Below are positions 14,731 to 19,142 of a stretch of 19,142 nt of DNA, in pieces. The DNA is taken from the NCBI RefSeq assembly GCF_052116305.1, contig NZ_JBQKLI010000025.1, positions 1-19,142 on the forward strand, given 5' to 3'. Below the pieces are notes generated by a model, which did no database searches, was not told where the DNA came from, and saw only the letters and a program-made list of their open reading frames with translations. The position numbers and the translations under genes were made by a program. Source of the DNA: JBQKLI01 sp012798975. GTDB taxonomy: Bacteria > Bacillota > Clostridia > Tissierellales > Peptoniphilaceae. Position 1 is the first letter of the stretch; every line of letters begins with the position of its first letter.

Positions 14731-15744
14731 TTACTGAGGGTTGTCGATGTCGAAATTACCTGTTTTTATACCTTCTACGATTTCATTGAATCTTGTTTGA
14801 GCTTCTTCTTTTGCACTTTCTCCGAAGCGGCCGATTGTAACAACATTATTTTCTAAACTACCTTCAATAATTTTGTTTCCGTATTCATTGTTTTTAACTT
14901 CCTGCATAGCAATTTTTAACAATTCTGTATTACTTGTTACGATACTTGTTAAGATTACTTTTGGATCATCATCTAAGAAATCATCTGGTTGTGCGATTGC
15001 CCATCTTTTTTCCATGTCGCGGATTCCTTCGCGTACTCCTGCATCGATAGCGCTAGCGTGTCCGTAGAATACATCTACATCATTTGTAGAAACCATAGAA
15101 GCGGCAATTTCTTTTCCTTTTGCAGTATCATCGTATGAATTAGCCATAGCAGTGGAAACTTTTACATCAGGATTAGTAAATTTTGCACCTTTTTCATAAT
15201 ATTCCATCATTGTAACAGTAGGAGTTATTTCCATTCCGCCTACAAAGCCTACAGAGTTTGTTTCAGTTTGAAGTCCTGCAAGAGCTCCTGCAATAAAGCC
15301 GATTTCTTTGTTGTTAGGCAATAATGACGCTACATTTTCGGTATGAGTGTCACCATTCAAAATCGCGAACTTAGTATCTGGAAAATCTTTTGCAACTTCT
15401 AACACTGCATCTGTAAATTCATTTCCAGGAGCGAATACTAGATTGTATCCTAAATTTGCATATTCTCTGATAGTAGTAACATAATCTGTTTGTGCGACAT
15501 TTTCAGTATATGTAGTTTCAAATCCTTCTGCTTCAGAAGCGGCAACCATCGCGTTATAGGCGCTTGTATTCCACCCACCGTCTGCTATAGGTGCATTTGT
15601 GATCATCGCTACTTTATATTCTGTATTACTAGCATCATCCCCCGAGGCTTGATCATTTGAAGTTCCGCCTCCGCAAGCAGTTACAAAAAGCATTAAACTA
15701 GCTAATAACAAACAGCCTATCCATTTTTTAGAATTTGTTCTCAT
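14731..15744 (-). CDS. BMP-family ABC substrate-binding lipoprotein
   Basis: 337-residue extracytoplasmic receptor of the Bmp/PnrA/Med type, known for purine nucleosides in several bacteria. The signal peptide has lipobox VTAC with lipid-modified Cys24, followed by a Gly/Ser/Asp linker. Family segments are AMITNAPIADGGWNTSAYNAM, YNLVFAPGNEFTDAVLEVA, EIGFIAGALAGLQTETNSVGFVGGME and DVFYGHASAIDAGVREG. ATG 15744 stands behind GGAGGT. A promoter with TTGACA and TATCAT lies 70 nt upstream. First gene of a two-gene operon with the ATPase. Confidence 0.92.
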   Translation of the reverse strand: MRTNSKKWIGCLLLASLMLFVTACGGGTSNDQASGDDASNTEYKVAMITNAPIADGGWNTSAYNAMVAASEAEGFETTYTENVAQTDYVTTIREYANLGYNLVFAPGNEFTDAVLEVAKDFPDTKFAILNGDTHTENVASLLPNNKEIGFIAGALAGLQTETNSVGFVGGMEITPTVTMMEYYEKGAKFTNPDVKVSTAMANSYDDTAKGKEIAASMVSTNDVDVFYGHASAIDAGVREGIRDMEKRWAIAQPDDFLDDDPKVILTSIVTSNTELLKIAMQEVKNNEYGNKIIEGSLENNVVTIGRFGESAKEEAQTRFNEIVEGIKTGNFDIDNPQ

Positions 15745-15795
15745 TTTCTTACCTCCATAGTTTTTGTTGTGTTATTAATTAAACTTTGTTAAACT

Positions 15796-15821
15796 GATGA
15801 TAACGTTAAATAGATGATAAC
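15796..15821. repeat. Direct repeat GATGATAAC, 17-bp period
   Basis: Copies at 15796-15804 and 15813-15821. The second overlaps the -10 box of the receptor promoter, so a protein bound there would block it. Related AACGTTA strings occur at 15803-15809 and around 15884-15890. Candidate operator for the divergent ABC genes. Confidence 0.4.
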
Positions 15822-15842
15822 TTAATAGGGTGTTTGTGTCAA
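15814..15842 (-). promoter_or_regulatory. Sigma-A promoter of the receptor-ATPase operon
   Basis: Minus strand: -35 TTGACA (complement of 15837-15842), a spacer of exactly 17 bp, and -10 TATCAT (complement of 15814-15819). The -35 is perfect consensus and the -10 has two mismatches. The leader to the receptor ATG is about 60 nt. Confidence 0.75.
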
Positions 15843-15930
15843 TAAAATATTAGTTGATAAAATCGTTATACCTGTTGAAAATACAACGTTATTAGCGGTT
15901 GGTTTTTTGTGTGAGATTAATAAGACATAT

Positions 15931-15954
15931 ACTTAGGAAAATACTTTCCCAAGT
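15931..15954 (+). repeat. Imperfect palindrome just before the permease start
   Basis: ACTTAGGAAA and TTTCCCAAGT with a 4-nt centre, one mismatch in ten pairs. It ends a few bases before the GGAGG site, so it could be an operator or a hairpin that affects translation of the permease. Confidence 0.45.
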
Positions 15955-15974
15955 GATGAATGGAGGTTGGAAAA

Positions 15975-17054
15975 GTGTTTAAAGACAAGTCGCTCTCTGT
16001 TTTGATACCAATTGTTTCGATAATTATGGCTTTCATTGTAGGAGGGATTATAATGGCAGCTACAGGACAAAATCCCTTAGAAGCCTATGGTTTTTTACTT
16101 AGAGGTGCATTTGGAAGTGTTGGTTCAATCGGGGAAACTTTTGTAAAAGCAATCCCATTAGTATTTACAGGGTTGGCAGCAACGTTTGCTTATCGTTGTG
16201 GAATATTTAATTTAGGAGGAGAAGGACAGTTCATTATGGGGGCTGTTGCCAGTGCTGCATTGATAACAGTATTTACAGAGACTATGAATCCAGTAATATT
16301 GTTAATAGTCAGTTTAGCTGCAGGTATAATAGCAGGGGGACTCTGGGGAGTGATACCAGGGATATTAAAAGCCTATTTTTCTCTAAATGAGATGATTGTT
16401 ACTATATTATTAAATTACATAGCGATACTATTTATGGATTATTTATATTCTGGTCCTTTGAAAGAAGCTAATATTCCGCAAACTATGGCAGTAGCTCAAG
16501 AGTCGCAATTAGCGAAAATATTTCCAGGTACTCGTATCCACTTAGGTTTAATTATTGCTATTATTGTTGTTGCCGTGTTATATTATTTTCTTTTTCATAC
16601 TGCGAATGGTTTTAAATTGAGAGCAGTTGGACTAAATCCTGAAGCTAGCAGAGTTAATGGTTATGATGTTAAAAAAATTCTTATTCTGACGTTTATTATT
16701 TCAGGCGCTATCGCGGGATTAGGAGGAAGTGTAGAATTACATGGAGCGCAATATCGACTAATGGCAGGTTTTGGTGACGGTTTTGGTTTCGATGGTGTAG
16801 CCATAGCGTTAATCGGACAGCTAAATCCTATAGGAACCTTGCTTGTAGCTTATTTCTTTGCGGTTCTTAGAACGGGAGCAAATGCGATGCAGATAGCTAC
16901 CGGGATTTCCACTACTGTTGTTGATATTATTCAAGCGTTGGTTATTATATTCGTTATAGGATCTTCTTTCTTTACTTCTCAAAATATACTTCCTAAATTT
17001 TTCAATCGGTTTCATAAAGGAAAGAAAGATAATACAGCAGAGGAGGTACTATGA
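15975..17054 (+). CDS. BMP/nucleoside-type ABC permease 1
   Basis: Inner-membrane permease of the BPD_transp_2 family (YufP/NupB-like), 359 residues, about eight to ten helices. The start is set at GTG 15975 because GGAGG at 15962-15966 is 8 nt upstream of it. The in-frame ATG at 15960 overlaps that site and would leave no ribosome binding site. Family segments are LGGEGQFIMGAVASA near residue 80 and the coupling-loop region RAVGLNPEASRVNGYDVKK. The gene overlaps the second permease by 4 nt (ATGA). It is transcribed away from the receptor and ATPase genes, an arrangement that splits one importer over two promoters. Confidence 0.9.
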   Translation: MFKDKSLSVLIPIVSIIMAFIVGGIIMAATGQNPLEAYGFLLRGAFGSVGSIGETFVKAIPLVFTGLAATFAYRCGIFNLGGEGQFIMGAVASAALITVFTETMNPVILLIVSLAAGIIAGGLWGVIPGILKAYFSLNEMIVTILLNYIAILFMDYLYSGPLKEANIPQTMAVAQESQLAKIFPGTRIHLGLIIAIIVVAVLYYFLFHTANGFKLRAVGLNPEASRVNGYDVKKILILTFIISGAIAGLGGSVELHGAQYRLMAGFGDGFGFDGVAIALIGQLNPIGTLLVAYFFAVLRTGANAMQIATGISTTVVDIIQALVIIFVIGSSFFTSQNILPKFFNRFHKGKKDNTAEEVL

Positions 17055-17998
17055 TGACAAATATATTATTTTCTCCAGAGTTTATAACTGAATTACTTGT
17101 GGCTACCATTCGTATGGCTATTCCCCTTCTTTTAGTAGCATTTGGTGAAATGTACTCAGAAAAGGCTGGACTCGTTAATATCGGACTAGATGGAATAATG
17201 ACAGTAGGAGCGCTTTTTGGGTTTTTGGGTACTTTTTATTCTGGAAACCCTTTAATTGGAGCGCTTTTTGGAATAGTAGCAGGGATTATATTTAATATGA
17301 TTTTTGCTATTATGACCATATCCTTAAGATCAAACCAGATAGTGACAGGGATGGCATTAAATATCTTAGGACCTGCAGTTGCTACATTTATATACCGTCA
17401 AGCTTTTGGAATTCAATCTTCATTGGAGAAAGTTCCGTTATTTCAGAACATGAAGATTCCCTTATTAGGAGAACTTCCTTTTGTTGGGGAACTGCTGTTT
17501 AATCATAATATATTAGTATACTTCTCTTACTTACTAGTGGTATTTTCAGTAATTTATTTCAATAAAACGAAATCTGGACTGAATTATATCGCGGTAGGAG
17601 AATTTCCCCACGCTGCAGAAACTTTAGGAATTAATGTCATGCAGAAAAAGTATATAGCATGCATTATTTGTGGAGCATTATCTGGTCTAGCTGGTGCTTA
17701 TTTAACAACTAGTTATATCAGCTCGTATTCGGATGGTATTGTTGCGGGTAGAGGATTTATAGGGCTTGCAGCGGTGATATTTGGAAGATGGAAGCCGGTT
17801 GGGGTATTATTAGCTACAGTATTGTTTGGTTTTGCAGATGCATTACAATTGAGATTGCAGCTTATAAATTCAGATTTGCCTTATCAAATACTGGCGATGC
17901 TACCATATTTGATGACATTATTTGCGTTAATATTTTTCGGAAGAAAAAATGCAGGACCGAAGTCAAATGGAAAACCTTACTATAAGGAGGCTAAATAA
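17051..17998 (+). CDS. BMP/nucleoside-type ABC permease 2
   Basis: Second permease (YufQ/NupC-like), 315 residues. Typical segments are EKAGLVNIGLDGIMTVGALFG near residue 35, RSNQIVTGMALNILGPA and the coupling loop YIAVGEFPHAAETLGINV. Two ATG codons lie side by side at 17051 and 17054. The second has better spacing (7 nt) from AGGAGG at 17041-17046, so the protein may be one residue shorter. The stop overlaps the next start as TAATG, implying coupling with the deaminase. It should form a heterodimer with permease 1. Confidence 0.9.
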   Translation: MMTNILFSPEFITELLVATIRMAIPLLLVAFGEMYSEKAGLVNIGLDGIMTVGALFGFLGTFYSGNPLIGALFGIVAGIIFNMIFAIMTISLRSNQIVTGMALNILGPAVATFIYRQAFGIQSSLEKVPLFQNMKIPLLGELPFVGELLFNHNILVYFSYLLVVFSVIYFNKTKSGLNYIAVGEFPHAAETLGINVMQKKYIACIICGALSGLAGAYLTTSYISSYSDGIVAGRGFIGLAAVIFGRWKPVGVLLATVLFGFADALQLRLQLINSDLPYQILAMLPYLMTLFALIFFGRKNAGPKSNGKPYYKEAK

Positions 17999-18474
17999 TG
18001 GACTACATTAATTTGCTGAGAGAAGCGAATAAAGAAGCTATTAAATCTAAAGAGCGTGGCAATCATCCCTTTGGTGCTGTTTTAGTAGATGAGAAGGGAG
18101 AGGTACTTCTTCGACAAGGTAATTTAGAAGTAACTGAAAATATTTCAATTGGACACGCTGAGACAATGCTTATGGAGGCAGCGGGAAAAAAATACTCCAA
18201 AGAAGAATTATGGAATTATACCATGGTTACAACTTGTGAGCCTTGTGTAATGTGTTGCGGAGCTTGTTACTGGACAAATGTCGGACGAATTGTATATGGT
18301 TTGTCTGAAGCGATGTTGTTAAAACTTACAGGTGATGATGAAAGAAATCCAACTTTTGATTTATCGTCAAGAGAAGTTATTTCAAAAGGTCAGAAAGAAA
18401 TAGAAATTGTAGGTCCTTTTCCAGAGTTGGAAGAAGAACTTTTAGAGGTGCATAAAGGATATTGGAATAATTAA
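17998..18474 (+). CDS. Zinc-dependent nucleobase/nucleoside deaminase
   Basis: 158-residue cytidine-deaminase-fold enzyme of the TadA/GuaD-like branch. The zinc site is plain: HAE (His53, catalytic Glu55) and EPCVMCCGAC (Cys83, Cys86). GNHPFGAVLV at 21-30 is the usual substrate-pocket strand. The region YGLSEAMLLKLTGDDERNPTFDLSSREV matches a branch of stand-alone nucleoside deaminases that differs from tRNA-specific TadA; guanine or another aminopurine is a plausible substrate, but not shown. Its start overlaps the permease stop (TAATG) behind AAGGAGG, so it is co-made with the importer. Import plus deamination points to salvage or catabolism of an amino-bearing nucleobase or nucleoside. Confidence 0.85.
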   Translation: MDYINLLREANKEAIKSKERGNHPFGAVLVDEKGEVLLRQGNLEVTENISIGHAETMLMEAAGKKYSKEELWNYTMVTTCEPCVMCCGACYWTNVGRIVYGLSEAMLLKLTGDDERNPTFDLSSREVISKGQKEIEIVGPFPELEEELLEVHKGYWNN

Positions 18475-18485
18475 GGAGGTTTCCT

Positions 18486-18977
18486 TTGAAAGTAATTGGA
18501 AGAGAAGTTATAGAACTTTTAGCAGAGAATGAAACAAAGGTTGGAAAGTTGTATGAAGCAATTGCTAATAGTAGTCGCATGAACATTGGATCAGATTTTT
18601 TTGTAAGCTTAGCAAAAGATGAATATATGCATCATAATTATTATAAAGAGATGCTGGCAGATGAAGAAGGAGTAAAAGCTTTAGATGTTGAATTGACAGA
18701 AGAAGAGAATTCATATCTACACAGTATTATGGAATCTAATGTAATGAAATATCAGGATGAGTTGATAGAAAAGGCGAAAGTTATTTGGAAAGAAGAAGAC
18801 GCTTTTATTATTGCAGATAAAATTGAAAGAGAAACAATTCTACTTGTTTACGAGATCCTTCAATTATATCCATATTTTTCGCCAGAATTAATGGGAAAAA
18901 TTTTACGTGAGGAAAAACGACATTTATCGAAAGTAAATAAAGCATATAGTGAATATAGAATGAAATATAATATATAA
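18486..18977 (+). CDS. Ferritin-like diiron (rubrerythrin-type) protein
   Basis: 163-residue four-helix protein with spacing expected for a diiron carboxylate site: Glu16, Glu46-x-x-His49, Glu116 (or Glu114) and Glu143-x-x-His146. No rubredoxin CxxC domain is present, so it is like the erythrin or ferritin-like half of rubrerythrin. The start is TTG at 18486, 6 nt after GGAGG (18475-18479); no better-placed ATG exists. It lies 11 nt after the deaminase stop, hence in the same transcript. A role in peroxide defence or iron oxidation is usual for the family; a link to nucleobase metabolism is not known to me. No clear terminator follows before the insertion sequence. Confidence 0.72.
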   Translation: MKVIGREVIELLAENETKVGKLYEAIANSSRMNIGSDFFVSLAKDEYMHHNYYKEMLADEEGVKALDVELTEEENSYLHSIMESNVMKYQDELIEKAKVIWKEEDAFIIADKIERETILLVYEILQLYPYFSPELMGKILREEKRHLSKVNKAYSEYRMKYNI

Positions 18978-19060
18978 TTCTGCTTATATGAAAAACTAAA
19001 TTCATAATAGTATGATTAAAATAAAAAATCGAGAGACTGTGTAATATTTTGTGTATAGAA

Positions 19061-19096
19061 CCTCCTGATTAGGGTAAAGAAAAACTAATCAGGAGG
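19061..19096 (+). repeat. Perfect 12-bp inverted repeat over the transposase ribosome binding site
   Basis: CCTCCTGATTAG (19061-19072) and CTAATCAGGAGG (19085-19096) with a 12-nt loop. The right arm contains the AGGAGG Shine-Dalgarno sequence, which would be fully paired in any transcript that includes both arms. Insertion sequences are known to use such hairpins to stop transposase being made from read-through transcripts. Confidence 0.85.
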
Positions 19097-19104
19097 AATT
19101 TTTT

Positions 19105-19142
19105 ATGCCAAGAAAAAGACCCGAATCAAGAGGAAGTAAAAT
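19105..19142 (+). CDS. Transposase N-terminus, partial
   Basis: ATG at 19105 lies 8 nt after AGGAGG and opens a frame beginning MPRKRPESRGSK that continues past the window end. Twelve basic residues are too few to identify the family; the call depends on the adjacent terminal-repeat-like sequence. Confidence 0.5.
   Translation, partial: MPRKRPESRGSK

Larger units (their letters stand above)
19033..19142 (+). mobile_element. Left end of a second insertion sequence (probably IS256/mutator-like)
   Basis: GAGACTGTGTAA at 19033, with TTTTGTGTA close by, resembles terminal repeats I know from IS256-family elements of Clostridia. It is followed by a short leader, a strong AGGAGGAA site and the start of an open frame running off the window. 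The opposite end and the transposase body are not visible, so the family is tentative and the exact left boundary may shift by a few bases. Confidence 0.5.

Noticed and set aside
15901..15959. Possible purine riboswitch before the nucleoside-type permeases
   Set aside because: The conserved TATAA, ATATGG, GTTTCTACC and CCGTAAA blocks are not present in the 230-bp gap.

Overview
The base composition (AT-rich), strong GGAGG-type ribosome binding sites and gene content (anaerobe-type amino-acid and Amadori-product catabolism, ABC importers with lipoprotein receptors, a CX4CX2C radical SAM protein) point to a low-GC Bacillota, probably a Clostridia-class anaerobe. No rRNA, tRNA or CRISPR array was seen. 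The assignment rests on gene style only, not on a marker gene.

Layout. (1) 1-463: the left end of an IS21-type insertion sequence, with three tandem end repeats and the first two bases of the second codon of an istA-like gene, is inserted into a SatP/YaaH acetate-transporter gene, leaving only about 117 N-terminal residues. (2) 749-1669: a stand-alone radical SAM protein, minus strand. (3) 1776-8400, minus strand: a fructoselysine (frl) catabolic operon. A spermidine/putrescine-type ABC importer (ATPase, two permeases, lipoprotein receptor) is followed by FrlB (deglycase), FrlC (epimerase) and FrlD (kinase). Two of its genes carry apparent lesions: the ATPase gene has a one-base deletion in an A6 run, and frlC has an in-frame TAA. 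The ATPase also has Leu in place of the near-invariant Pro of its Walker B DEP motif. (4) 8401-9004: a 0.6-kb AT-rich divergent control region. (5) 9005-13055, plus strand: a PAS/AAA+ enhancer-binding-type regulator that lacks the GAFTGA loop, then a leader full of inverted repeats, then a ureohydrolase of the guanidino-acid/agmatinase family overlapping a YjiH-type Gate membrane protein, closed by a strong bidirectional terminator. (6) 13182-18977: a BMP/nucleoside-type ABC importer split over two divergent transcripts. Receptor and double ATPase are on the minus strand. Two permeases, a zinc nucleobase/nucleoside deaminase and a ferritin-like diiron protein are on the plus strand. A good sigma-A promoter and a direct repeat lie between them. 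(7) 19033-19142: the start of a second, different insertion sequence (probably IS256/mutator-like), whose transposase ribosome binding site is locked in a perfect 12-bp inverted repeat.

How the genes fit together. The frl operon would import Amadori product, phosphorylate it (FrlD), interconvert the C3 epimer (FrlC) and split the 6-phosphate to lysine and glucose 6-phosphate (FrlB), but as written it may be decaying or non-functional. The ureohydrolase/YjiH pair suggests uptake or exchange of a guanidino compound and hydrolysis to urea plus an amine; the adjacent regulator could control either side. The third unit suggests uptake and deamination of a nucleoside or nucleobase. The window is bounded by two unrelated insertion sequences, consistent with a plastic accessory region.
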